From contig NZ_KB889692.1 in NCBI RefSeq assembly GCF_000372745.1, forward strand, positions 1-64,000: a stretch of DNA of 64,000 bases, written 5' to 3'. Source of the stretch: Embleya scabrispora DSM 41855 (lineage in GTDB: Bacteria > Actinomycetota > Actinomycetes > Streptomycetales > Streptomycetaceae). The notes under the pieces are model-generated. The model saw only the letters and a list, made by a program, of their open reading frames with translations, was not told the origin of the DNA and made no database searches. Position 1 is the first letter of the stretch, and the number at the start of each line of letters is the position of its first letter. A program made the translations under genes and the position numbers. Shown here piece by piece: positions 33,261 through 41,323 of this stretch.

Positions 33261-36206
33261 GTGGTGGCGAAGATCTACCCGTCGGCGGAGTTCGCGAGCG
33301 TACGCCTGGCCGAGTCCGGCGGGCCGGCCGCGTCCGGGGCGGCCACTGCGGACCGGGAGCGACTGCTTGCTTTGTTGTCCGAACTCGCCGCAGGCGAGGC
33401 GGTGTTTCTTCCCGCGGACCCGCCCCGGTCGGGCCGGGTGGCGTTCTGGACGTTCGGCGGCGAGCCGCCGGACCTCGGGATGGAACCCGAGGAACTCACC
33501 GTGGTGCGACCGCGCGGCTCGTCCGTGAGCCGGGCCCGGGTGGCCGCCGTGCTGCTGCCGGTGGAGCAGGCGTTGCCGCTGCTGACCCGCTGCCGGGCGC
33601 TCGGTGTGCACGGCGGCGGGCGGGTGTCGGCCGGAACCGCGTTCTGGGGTGCGGCGGCCCTGCACGGTCTGGACCTGCTGGCCCGGGGCCGGGTGCTGCC
33701 CGGGGTGTCACCGGAGGGCTTCGACGCGTGGCGGGTCGGCCCGCTGGACGCCGACGACCATGAGCGGCTGGGTGGCTTGGCCGCGGCCATGCCTCCCGAG
33801 GCCCGCGCGGTCGCGGTCCCGAGGCTTTCCCCACTTGCCCTCCCGCCGGCCGAGCCGTTGCTACGGGCCTTTCTGGATGCCGTGGCCGATTCCCTCACGC
33901 GACCTCCCGCCGCCCGCAAGGTGGCCGGCGGACCGGCGTTCGCGGTTCGAGCGCCGCAGTCCGTGCCCGGGCAGCGCGCCTGGGCGGCGGAGGTCGCCGC
34001 CGGCCGCGACGCCGGTCTGGCGGTGTCGCTGCGGCTGGAACTGGGTCGGGCGGACTCCTTCCGCGCCGTGGTCCAACTACGCAGCCTGAGCGATCCCACC
34101 GTGCTCGCCGACGCCGCGGACCTGTGGTCCGGCCGGGCCTTCGCCCCTGAACTGTTCGGCCCACGGGCTCAAGTGGACACATTGCTGACGCTGCGCCGGG
34201 CCGCGCGTGCCTGGCCCCCGGCCGCGCGGCTGCTGGAGACAGCCGCCCCGACCGGCCTGGAGCTGTCCGACGAGGAAGCCCGGGCGTTGCTGGGTGAGGC
34301 AGCCGAGAGCCTTGCCGCGGCCGGCGTCGCCGTGCACTGGCCCAAGGAGCTGGTCCGCGAGCTGACCGCCGCCGGGGTCCTGGAACCCGCCCGCCGCAAG
34401 GGGACGCGGTCCTCGGCCGAGTCCTTCCTGTCCCCCGGCGGGCTGTCGGAGTTCCGCTGGCGGGTCGCGCTCGGAGACCGGGAACTCACCGAGGAGGAGG
34501 TGGAACGGCTGGTCCAGGCGCACCGGCCGATCGTGCGGCTGCGCGACCAGTGGGTGGTCGTGGACCCGGAGTTGGTTCGCCGCCTGCGCCGGGCCGCGCA
34601 ATCCGGGACACCGTCGCTGACCGCGATCGACGCGCTGGGCGCCGCGCTGACCGGCGGCGTCGAGGTGGACGGCGAACGGGTGGCGGTCACCGCGAGCGGT
34701 GCGCTGGAGGAGCTGCGGTCCCGGATCGCCGACCCCGAAGCCCGCGCCGCGCGCGAGCCTCAGGGACCCCCGAAGGCTCTGCTCGCGACCCTGCGTGACT
34801 ACCAACTGCGCGGCCTGAACTGGCTGCACCGGATGACCTCACTCGGCCTCGGCGGCTGCCTCGCCGACGACATGGGCCTGGGCAAGACCGTCACCCTCAT
34901 CGCACTCCACCTGCGCCGCCAGGAACGAAAGGCCACCGCCGGCCCGACCCTGGTGGTCTGTCCCGCCTCCCTGCTCGGCAACTGGGAGCGCGAGATCCGG
35001 CGCTTCGCACCGGCCACCCCGGTACGCCGCTTCCACGGCCCCGGCCGCGACCTGGACGGGCTCGGCACGGGAGCCGAGGGCGGCTTCGTCCTGACCACCT
35101 ACGGGACCATGCGCCGCGACGCCGAACGCCTGGCGAACCAGCCCTGGGGCCTGCTCGTCGCCGACGAGGCGCAGCACGTCAAGAACCCGTACGCGCACAC
35201 CGCTCGGGCGCTGCGCGAGATCCCCTCGCGGGGTCGGGTCGCGCTGACCGGCACCCCGGTCGAGAACAACCTGTCCGAGCTGTGGGCACTGCTCGACTGG
35301 ACCACCCCCGGCTTGCTCGGCACGCTCACCTCCTTCCGCGAGCGCTACGCCAGGGCCGTCGAGGGCGACCGCGACGAGCAGGCCGCCAGGCGGTTGGCCG
35401 CGCTCGTTCGCCCCTTCCTGCTGCGCCGGCGCAAAGCCGACCCCGGCATCGCGCCCGAACTACCACCCAAGACCGAGACCGATCGGCCGGTGTCGCTGAC
35501 GAAGGAACAGGTCTCGCTGTACGAGGCAGTGGTACGCGAACTCATGGCCGAGATCGAGGGGAAACAGGGCATCACCCGACGTGGTCTGGTGCTGAAACTG
35601 CTCACCGGTCTCAAGCAGGTCTGCAACCATCCCGCGCAGTTCCTGAAGGAACCGGCCGGCGCGAAGCTGCCGGGCCGCTCCGGGAAACTGGAACTCCTGG
35701 ACGAACTCCTGGACACCGTCCTGGCGGAGCAGGGATCTGCCCTGGTTTTCACCCAGTACGTGGCCATGGGCCGGCTGATCGAGCGGCACTTGGCGGATCG
35801 CGGTGTGGACACCCTCTTCCTGCACGGAGGCACCACGGTCAAGCGCCGTGAGGAGATGGTCGACGCCTTTCAGCGCGGCGAGCAAAGGGTGTTCCTGCTG
35901 TCCCTCAAAGCCGCCGGGACCGGCCTGAACCTGACTCGGGCCGGACACGTCATCCACTACGACCGCTGGTGGAACCCGGCGGTGGAGGACCAAGCCACCG
36001 ACCGTGCCTATCGGATCGGACAAACCCAGCCGGTACAGGTGCACAAACTGATCGCCGAGGGGACCGTGGAGGACCGGGTCGCGGAGATGTTGCGGCACAA
36101 GCGCGAACTGGCCGACTCGGTGCTGGATTCGGGCGAGGCGGCCTTCAGCGAACTCGGCGACGACGAACTGGCCGAACTGGTCGCGCTGCGAAGGACGGGA
36201 CGATGA
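33261..36206 (+). CDS. SNF2/RapA-family DNA-dependent ATPase (bacterial HepA type)
   Basis: 981 residues from GTG 33261 (GTGGAGTGGGT upstream). An N-terminal 500-residue region is bacterial-specific. The motor has Walker A GGCLADDMGLGKTVTLI (about 530-546), DEAQ box LLVADEAQHVKNP (about 631-643), and ALTGTPVENNLSELW. The second lobe contains QYVAMGRLIERHL, LSLKAAGTGLNLTRA and the arginine finger motif DRAYRIGQTQPVQVHKL. Members remodel protein-DNA complexes or act in RNA polymerase recycling. The stop overlaps the SWIM gene as ATGA, a conserved actinobacterial pair. Confidence 0.96.
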   Translation: MVAKIYPSAEFASVRLAESGGPAASGAATADRERLLALLSELAAGEAVFLPADPPRSGRVAFWTFGGEPPDLGMEPEELTVVRPRGSSVSRARVAAVLLPVEQALPLLTRCRALGVHGGGRVSAGTAFWGAAALHGLDLLARGRVLPGVSPEGFDAWRVGPLDADDHERLGGLAAAMPPEARAVAVPRLSPLALPPAEPLLRAFLDAVADSLTRPPAARKVAGGPAFAVRAPQSVPGQRAWAAEVAAGRDAGLAVSLRLELGRADSFRAVVQLRSLSDPTVLADAADLWSGRAFAPELFGPRAQVDTLLTLRRAARAWPPAARLLETAAPTGLELSDEEARALLGEAAESLAAAGVAVHWPKELVRELTAAGVLEPARRKGTRSSAESFLSPGGLSEFRWRVALGDRELTEEEVERLVQAHRPIVRLRDQWVVVDPELVRRLRRAAQSGTPSLTAIDALGAALTGGVEVDGERVAVTASGALEELRSRIADPEARAAREPQGPPKALLATLRDYQLRGLNWLHRMTSLGLGGCLADDMGLGKTVTLIALHLRRQERKATAGPTLVVCPASLLGNWEREIRRFAPATPVRRFHGPGRDLDGLGTGAEGGFVLTTYGTMRRDAERLANQPWGLLVADEAQHVKNPYAHTARALREIPSRGRVALTGTPVENNLSELWALLDWTTPGLLGTLTSFRERYARAVEGDRDEQAARRLAALVRPFLLRRRKADPGIAPELPPKTETDRPVSLTKEQVSLYEAVVRELMAEIEGKQGITRRGLVLKLLTGLKQVCNHPAQFLKEPAGAKLPGRSGKLELLDELLDTVLAEQGSALVFTQYVAMGRLIERHLADRGVDTLFLHGGTTVKRREEMVDAFQRGEQRVFLLSLKAAGTGLNLTRAGHVIHYDRWWNPAVEDQATDRAYRIGQTQPVQVHKLIAEGTVEDRVAEMLRHKRELADSVLDSGEAAFSELGDDELAELVALRRTGR

Positions 36207-37507
36207 CCAGGCGTACCGGGTCGGACCAGGAAGCCGTCCGCACCTTCGAGGCGTTCCCGCCCGCCAAGGGCAGTCGGGCGCCGTTCGCCGAGTCCTGGTG
36301 GGGCCGCGAATGGCTGCGCGCCCTGGAGGAGTCCTCCCTGGACTCCGGGCGCCTCCAGCGCGGCCGGACCTACGCGCGCGGCGGCGCGGTGGACCGGGTC
36401 ACCATCACCCGCGGCATGGCCGCCGCCCCGGTGCACGGTAGCCGCCGCACCCCGTACCGCTCCACGGTTCGGGTCGAGCAGCTGACGGACCGGCAGTGGG
36501 ACCGACTGCTCGACATGATCGCCGAGCGGGCCGCCAACATCGCCGCTCTCCTCGACGGCGAGATGCCCGCCGGACTCGCCGACGACGCCGCGGCCGCCGG
36601 CGTCCCGCTGCTGCCCGGTCCCCGCGACCTCGACCCCGAGTGCAGTTGCCCCGACTGGGGTTACCCCTGCAAACACGCCGCCGCCCTGTGCTATCAGGTC
36701 GCCCGACTGCTGGACCGCGACCCCTTCGTGCTGTTGCTCCTGCGGGGGCGCGGCGAGCGGGAGCTGATGGACGAGCTCGGCCGTCGCAACACCGCTCGCG
36801 CGGCGGCCGAAGCTGCGGCCGACGCCGTAAGCCCGGGCCGGGCCATACCCCCGGCCCGGGCCGCCGATCCGGCCGGACTCGCTTTCGCCTCCCGCACCGA
36901 ACTGCCGCCCCTGCCGCCGCCGCCGTTGCCCGATCGGCCCGGTCGAGGCCCCACACTGGTGGACTCGGCGGTCCCGGAGCCCGGTGTGGACCCCGCCGCG
37001 CTCGAACTGCTCGCCGCCGACGCCGCGACGCGTGCCCGTCACCTGCTGGCCGCAGCCCTCGGCGAGCGGCACGCGGACAGCATCCCGCCTCTCCCGCTCA
37101 CCGAATGGCAGGATGCCGTCCGCTTCGCGGCAGCCCACCCAACGCCGGAGGTCCTCGCTCGGATCTGCTCGAACTGCGGCTGTACACCCGGCGAACTCGC
37201 CGCCGCCACCCACGCGTGGCGGCACGGGGGCGCGGCATCCCTGGACGTCCTGGAGAACGACTGGACGCCACCCGTTGCCCGCCTGGAGCGCGACCGTGAG
37301 GCGCTGCGGGCGGACTGGCCCGACGGCAAGCCACCCCGACTCCGCTCCTGGCGCAACCGCTGGACCGTCGAGGGCCGAGCAGCCCAACTACGCCTGGGTC
37401 GGGACGGCCTGTGGTACCCGTACACCAAGGACGGAACCACCTGGTGTCCCGCCGGCCCACCCGACGCCGACCCCGCCATCGTCCTGAGCGCCCTCCTCGA
37501 CCCCTGA
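36203..37507 (+). CDS. SWIM zinc-finger protein
   Basis: 434 residues. The SWIM motif C-x-C-x5-C-x-H is in ECSCPDWGYPCKHAAAL (about residues 146-162). The N-terminus has APFAESWWGREWLRALEE, conserved in these partners. A Pro/Ala-rich stretch at about 220-240 leads to a helical C-terminus. SWIM domains bind DNA or proteins; the gene is translated together with the SNF2 motor and presumably recruits it. Confidence 0.93.
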   Translation: MTRRTGSDQEAVRTFEAFPPAKGSRAPFAESWWGREWLRALEESSLDSGRLQRGRTYARGGAVDRVTITRGMAAAPVHGSRRTPYRSTVRVEQLTDRQWDRLLDMIAERAANIAALLDGEMPAGLADDAAAAGVPLLPGPRDLDPECSCPDWGYPCKHAAALCYQVARLLDRDPFVLLLLRGRGERELMDELGRRNTARAAAEAAADAVSPGRAIPPARAADPAGLAFASRTELPPLPPPPLPDRPGRGPTLVDSAVPEPGVDPAALELLAADAATRARHLLAAALGERHADSIPPLPLTEWQDAVRFAAAHPTPEVLARICSNCGCTPGELAAATHAWRHGGAASLDVLENDWTPPVARLERDREALRADWPDGKPPRLRSWRNRWTVEGRAAQLRLGRDGLWYPYTKDGTTWCPAGPPDADPAIVLSALLDP

Positions 37508-37558
37508 CGGCCTGGTCCCGGCGTCGATCGAGCATTTGGCCGCACCAGGAAAGCCGAG

Positions 37559-37771
37559 GTGCTTAATTCCGTCAACGACGACCGCGAAGAGGTTGTCATC
37601 ACCCGAGCCGGACACGACCCGGTCGTCATCGTCTCCCTTGAGGACTACGAGTCCCTGAAGAAGGCGGCCTACCTGTTGCGAAGCCCGGCGAACGCCCGGC
37701 GTCTGCTCGCGTCCATCGACGAGTTGGAAAACGGCGGCGGCACCGTGCGTGAGCTGACGCCCGACGAATGA
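37559..37771 (+). pseudogene. YefM/Phd-like antitoxin, N-terminally incomplete
   Basis: 70 residues from GTG 37559: VNDDREEVVITRAGHDPVVI, then VSLEDYESLKKAAYLLRSPA and NARRLLASIDELENGGG, all strong matches to actinobacterial YefM antitoxins. Those normally begin 10-15 residues earlier with a segment like SYTESRARYAEVL that forms the first strand-helix of the DNA-binding domain. Upstream codons here read GRTRKAEV in frame without ATG, so the start has been lost or rearranged. The C-terminal toxin-binding part is intact. Confidence 0.65.
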
Positions 37772-37781
37772 GGGCCGGCGC

Positions 37782-38042
37782 ATGAAGATCACGTTCTCCT
37801 CCCGCGCCTGGGAGGACTACCTGTGGTGGCGGCTTCAGGACCACAGGACCCTGAAGCGCATCAATAAACTTATTACGGACATCTACCGGAATGGCAATGA
37901 GGGGATCGGCAAACCGGAACCGCTCAAGCACGGATTCCAGGGTTATTGGTCGCGCCGCATCAACGACGAGCACCGACTGATCTACAAGGCCACCGAGGAC
38001 ACCGTCCTGATCGCACAGTGCCGCTACAACTATGAGAACTGA
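37782..38042 (+). CDS. YoeB/Txe-family toxin with altered catalytic residue
   Basis: 86 residues: MKITFSSRAWEDYLWWRLQD, then a helix, IGKPEPLKHGFQGYWSRRIN and DEHRLIYKATEDTVLIAQ. These match YoeB ribosome-dependent mRNA endonucleases. The Glu of GKPEPLK and the Arg of EHRLIYK are kept. The last motif, normally CRYHY, reads CRYNY, so the catalytic His is Asn. The toxin may be inactive or attenuated. It starts ten bases after the antitoxin, as usual. Confidence 0.85.
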   Translation: MKITFSSRAWEDYLWWRLQDHRTLKRINKLITDIYRNGNEGIGKPEPLKHGFQGYWSRRINDEHRLIYKATEDTVLIAQCRYNYEN

Positions 38043-38139
38043 CGCGACCCGACCGGCCCGAGAGCCGGCCCGGTCGGCGGCCCGTTGATGAATGCCGCCG
38101 GCGACCAGCGTGCACCGTATTTTCGTGTAGCCAACGCAC

Positions 38140-38175
38140 CAGAGGCCCTACCGGATTTCTCCGATAGGGCCTCTG
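38140..38175. terminator. Hairpin at the left end of the tRNA-Pro element
   Basis: Stem CAGAGGCCCTA-CGG / CCG-TAGGGCCTCTG around a short loop. A near-identical hairpin lies at 45312-45347 in the same place relative to the tRNA core, so it is the tRNA-Pro terminator present in two versions. Confidence 0.75.
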
Positions 38176-38182
38176 ACCTGCT

Positions 38183-38226
38183 GGTCGGGGTGGCGGGATT
38201 TGAACCCACGGCCTCTTCGTCCCGAA
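38183..38226 (-). repeat. tRNA-Pro 3'-half copy, left att site of the 7.2 kb element
   Basis: 44 bases identical to 45353-45396, the 3' half of tRNA-Pro from the discriminator to the anticodon loop (contains GGCGGGATTTGAACCCACGG). After CCCGAA the sequences diverge (TTCAAGG here, CGAAGCG in the gene). This defines attL and attR of an integrated element. In 38043-38588 I see otherwise only the hairpin and the arm repeat. Confidence 0.93.
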
Positions 38227-38308
38227 TTCAAGGCAGGGTGGTTGCTGGAGTCATATGCGTAGGTCAGAGGTGGTGCCAGGTTCATTGACGGTCACTGCTG
38301 GCGGGCCT

Positions 38309-38332
38309 GGTTGCTGTACTTTGCTGCTGTAC
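38309..38332. repeat. Arm-type repeat, left end of the tRNA-Pro element
   Basis: Contains GGTTGCTGTACTTTGCTGCT, matched with one mismatch at 45281-45304 near the right end in the same orientation. Internally it repeats TTGCTGTAC-like units. Confidence 0.6.
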
Positions 38333-38588
38333 AGCAGGGCCCGCGTCGGCACTGCTACGAGGCAGGCTCTTGCGGCTGCACGCATCGTCCCGGCCGTGTT
38401 GCTTCCTCTCCGACCGCCGCTCGTGGCGATGTCCAACCCTTGCTGGGTTGGGGTCTCCGAGCGTGGACTGGATCCGAGGTCCGGGGCGGCTGGATTGTGG
38501 GTGCTCTGGGTATCTTCACTGGTCAGCGGTGCCGGCTATGAGAATGAAGTACCGTCGGTGGTTCGGTGGGACGGATAGGAGGAGCGCG

Positions 38589-39227
38589 GTGTCGTATGAG
38601 TCCAAGCTCGCTGCGGCCCTGTCCGGTGCCACGCTGCGGCAGTTGTCCCACTGGCGGCACGCTTCGGGTACGAAGGGTGCGCTTTTGGTACCGGAGATCT
38701 CTGACTCGCGCCCGATTCTGTACTCCTTCCGTGACGTTGTGGCGCTGCGGGCCTGCGTGAAGCTCCGCAAGGAGACGTCGCTGCAGAAGATCCGCAGGGC
38801 GGTGGACACGCTCCGCGGTGACCTGGGGGAACGCGAGCATCTGTCGTCTTACGCGCTGGTCGCCGACGCGGACACGATCTACCTCGTGGAACAGGAACAG
38901 GCAGTTGACCTGATCCGGGGCGGGAACTTGGTCATCCACCAGTTGGTGGATGTGCTCGCGCCTTTCTACAAGGACGGCCGGCACATTCCGGATCTGCTGA
39001 GACCGCGCGACCACGTTGCGGTAGACGCCGCGGTGCGTGGTGGCGAGCCAGTCATCGACGGCACGCGCATTCCGGCGGCGGAGGTAGCTGCTCTGGTGCG
39101 GGACGGTGTGCCTGCGGACCGGATCGGTGATTTCTACCCGGGCGTCACTGCCGCAGCTGCGCGCGATGCAGTTGACTTCAGTGACTACGTAGACAGCTAC
39201 GACGGCTTCAGGCAGGTCGGGGCTTGA
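38589..39227 (+). CDS. DUF433-domain antitoxin with MerR-like N-terminus
   Basis: 212 residues from GTG 38589, with AGGAGG eight bases upstream. Residues 10-80 look like a MerR/VapB45-type DNA-binding region (GATLRQLSHWRHASGTKG, YSFRDVVALRACVKLRKE). The C-terminal DUF433 part shows VRGGEPVIDGTRIPAAEVAA and VPADRIGDFYPGVTAAAARD. It is paired with a DUF5615 protein whose start overlaps this stop. By analogy with other DUF433/DUF5615 pairs it should be the antitoxin. Confidence 0.85.
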   Translation: MSYESKLAAALSGATLRQLSHWRHASGTKGALLVPEISDSRPILYSFRDVVALRACVKLRKETSLQKIRRAVDTLRGDLGEREHLSSYALVADADTIYLVEQEQAVDLIRGGNLVIHQLVDVLAPFYKDGRHIPDLLRPRDHVAVDAAVRGGEPVIDGTRIPAAEVAALVRDGVPADRIGDFYPGVTAAAARDAVDFSDYVDSYDGFRQVGA

Positions 39228-39673
39228 AGCTGCTGCTGGATGAGAACGTCCCCAGGCCCATGGCCGAGATCGTGCGCATCCTGCTGGCAGCGCACCAGGT
39301 TGTACACGTCCACGAGTTGGACGGTTGGGTCGGCACGAAGGACATCGAGCTGTATGCGAAGGCCAAGGCAGCGGGGTTCCACGCGATCATCACCAATGAT
39401 GTGAAGCAGTTGAGCCGCGCCCTGGAGGTGGCGGCGATCGCGGAGTCGGGGCTTCACCGAATCCAGTACCGCCAGAACAACAAGCACGGCGGCTTGGTCG
39501 GTCTCGGGACCGCGATAGCCACTGTGTGTGCGGCGCTGCCGCACGCGATCGCCGAGCTTGAAACTGCAGATGGGCAGCGCCTGGTGTCGTTGACGGCTGT
39601 TGATCCCTCGCGCCACAATCGCCTCCAGGTCACCGATCCGAATGCGTCGCCCCCGAAGCATTGGCCCGCCTGA
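39224..39673 (+). CDS. DUF5615 PIN-like toxin
   Basis: 149 residues from TTG 39224 (TTGA overlap). It starts MKLLLDENVPRPMAEIVRIL with the first PIN acidic Asp-Glu, continues with VGTKDIELYAKAKAAGFHAI and ITNDVKQLSRALE, holding the later acidic residues. DUF5615 proteins are small RNase-like toxins of type II systems. The C-terminal 60 residues are longer than in the short versions. Element cargo between the tRNA-Pro repeats. Confidence 0.83.
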   Translation: MKLLLDENVPRPMAEIVRILLAAHQVVHVHELDGWVGTKDIELYAKAKAAGFHAIITNDVKQLSRALEVAAIAESGLHRIQYRQNNKHGGLVGLGTAIATVCAALPHAIAELETADGQRLVSLTAVDPSRHNRLQVTDPNASPPKHWPA

Positions 39674-39766
39674 CGGACTCTGTTGGGGGAGTCGGTGCCA
39701 ATCTGACAACGTAGGTACGCGTCGCATGCCAGAATCCGTGCGTGCAGGAAGGGCGACGGCGTCGTC

Positions 39767-40340
39767 GTGAGGCTCCTGTCGCTCGTGGCTGCGCGGCCTG
39801 GGGCGGAAGGGAAGTGCGGCTCGGTTTGGCGGCGCGCGTACACCGTGACCAGATCCCGTTTGTCGCAATGCCGCAGCCTTGATGAGTGGGTGTCGCCGAG
39901 ACCGGCAAACATGAGCCGAGCCGTCGAACTGCCCTGTACGGCGCCTAAGTTGATCCTGGTCCTTGGCCTGCGCAAGGGCGAAGTGCTCGGCTCGCGCTGG
40001 TCGGACGTCATGCTGGATCGAGGCGTGGTCCTCATCGAGCAGCAACTCCAGCGGGTGCGCCGCCGACTCCTGCAATCCCAGGTCCAGACGGACGCCTCGG
40101 AATCGGTCCTCCCGCTGCCGGACATGTGCCGCACAGTCCTGGTGCTGCGTCAGAAGAGCCGCGACGCCCATACGCTCGCTGCTCGCGAGCTGTGGACCGA
40201 GTCCGACCTCGGCTTCACCACGAAGTGCGGAACGCCCATCGAACCGCGCAACTTCAACCGACGCTTCAAGTTCCGCTGCGAGTAGGCCGGCGTATGGCTC
40301 ATCCGCGTCCACGACACCCGCAAGACCTGCGGCACCCTCC
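39767..40340 (+). pseudogene. Tyrosine recombinase (integrase) remnant
   Basis: The frame contains LILVLGLRKGEVLGSRWSDV (first catalytic Arg region), VLPLPDMCRTVLVLRQKSRD, FTTKCGTPIEPRNFNRRFKF and, after a TAG stop at 40283-40285, LIRVHDTRKTCGTLL, the second Arg box. The N-terminal arm and core-binding domains are scrambled and the C-terminal HxxR...Tyr part is missing. It is the dead integrase of the tRNA-Pro element, orientated with its 3' end towards the middle of the element. Confidence 0.88.
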
Positions 40341-40347
40341 TCAACCT

Positions 40348-40383
40348 CCGAGGCCCGATCGCGCTTTCCCGCTCGGGCCTCGG
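40348..40383. terminator. Hairpin between the integrase remnant and the convergent operon
   Basis: Perfect 11-base stem CCGAGGCCCGA / TCGGGCCTCGG with a 14-base loop. It lies between convergent genes and may serve both directions. It begins where the recombinase homology ends. Confidence 0.65.
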
Positions 40384-40432
40384 ACCTGGACATAAGGGGG
40401 AAGCTCAAGCGGCTATCGCCGAGACGTTGATT

Positions 40433-41323
40433 TCACACCTGTTCCTCTGCGGCTTTGAAGAGTTCTTGGGCACGTTCCTCGTCGCCGTACACATGGACGG
40501 CCCTCGCAAGGATGGTCAGGAACTCCGTTCGGCCATCTTCTGAAAGGCCAACCACAAAGTCGTGCAGTAATTGGGCAACTACTACCCAACGAGCATGTGG
40601 CTGCCACTGCTGTACTTCTCGTACCAGATTCGTCAGGTCGGTCGCGGCAGGGAGCCCGCCGAGCCGCGGCCAATGCTCTGCAGAGCGTTCGAGCAGCGTG
40701 TAGAGGCGCGCGGAGGCCGGGTTGGCAAGGATCTCGCTGTTGAGGAATTCCGCGCGAGCTCGAACCTGTCTGCGGGCCAGTGCATCAAGTTCGTACTCCC
40801 GGCGAAGCCTGTCCTCCTCACGCGCGTACTCGTGACGCCTTTGGGACTCTTCACGTGCCCGCTGCAGGCGTAGCTGGGTTTCTTCACGTTCGTGTTCTTG
40901 GCGTTGCCGTGTCTCCTCGCGCGCGCACCCCTGGCGGATTCGCTCCGCCAAGAGTGCCGCTTCCTTCGTTGACTCGTCGACGAGGAGCTGGATGCGGCTC
41001 TCCAGCACCTCTATGCCGTTCTGGCGGATAGGAAGTGCGGCCTGCAATGCTGCTGTGACGTCGTGATTGGCAGCGTCCGGGCGTAGTACGTCACAAGTGA
41101 TTGCTGCGTCGTCCACAACCTCCCGGACGAGACGGGCTGCTGCGTGTGGGTCGGCTGTGGTGGCATCGCATATGTGCCGCCATGTCACTTCTACCTGAAC
41201 GGTGAACCGTAGTGTCGGGTCGCTGCTGGCCGGTCGGTCGGTGAACGCGAAGGTCCACGAGACCGGCTGGGGGGACTCCTCAACCGAGGCCGAGCGGCGT
41301 ACCCAGGGCATGAATTGCCTCAC
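40433..41323 (-). CDS. Hypothetical coiled-coil protein, third gene of an NTPase unit
   Basis: 296 residues, unrecognised. Residues 20-95 are strand-rich (SWTFAFTDRPASSDPTLRFT, VQVEVTWRHICDA). A central long charged helix follows (about 115-190; for example REETRQRQEHEREETQLRL), a strong coiled coil. The C-terminal 90 residues are helical (LYTLLERSAEHWPRLGGLP, then VVAQLLHDFVVGLSEDGR). The start overlaps the upstream NTPase-like gene by four bases. It could be the effector or a scaffold of the system. Confidence 0.8.
   Translation of the reverse strand: MRQFMPWVRRSASVEESPQPVSWTFAFTDRPASSDPTLRFTVQVEVTWRHICDATTADPHAAARLVREVVDDAAITCDVLRPDAANHDVTAALQAALPIRQNGIEVLESRIQLLVDESTKEAALLAERIRQGCAREETRQRQEHEREETQLRLQRAREESQRRHEYAREEDRLRREYELDALARRQVRARAEFLNSEILANPASARLYTLLERSAEHWPRLGGLPAATDLTNLVREVQQWQPHARWVVVAQLLHDFVVGLSEDGRTEFLTILARAVHVYGDEERAQELFKAAEEQV

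Noticed and set aside
39197-40408. 403-codon reverse frame over DUF5615 and the integrase remnant
   Set aside because: The plus strand shows DUF5615 and recombinase motifs; the antisense frame has none.
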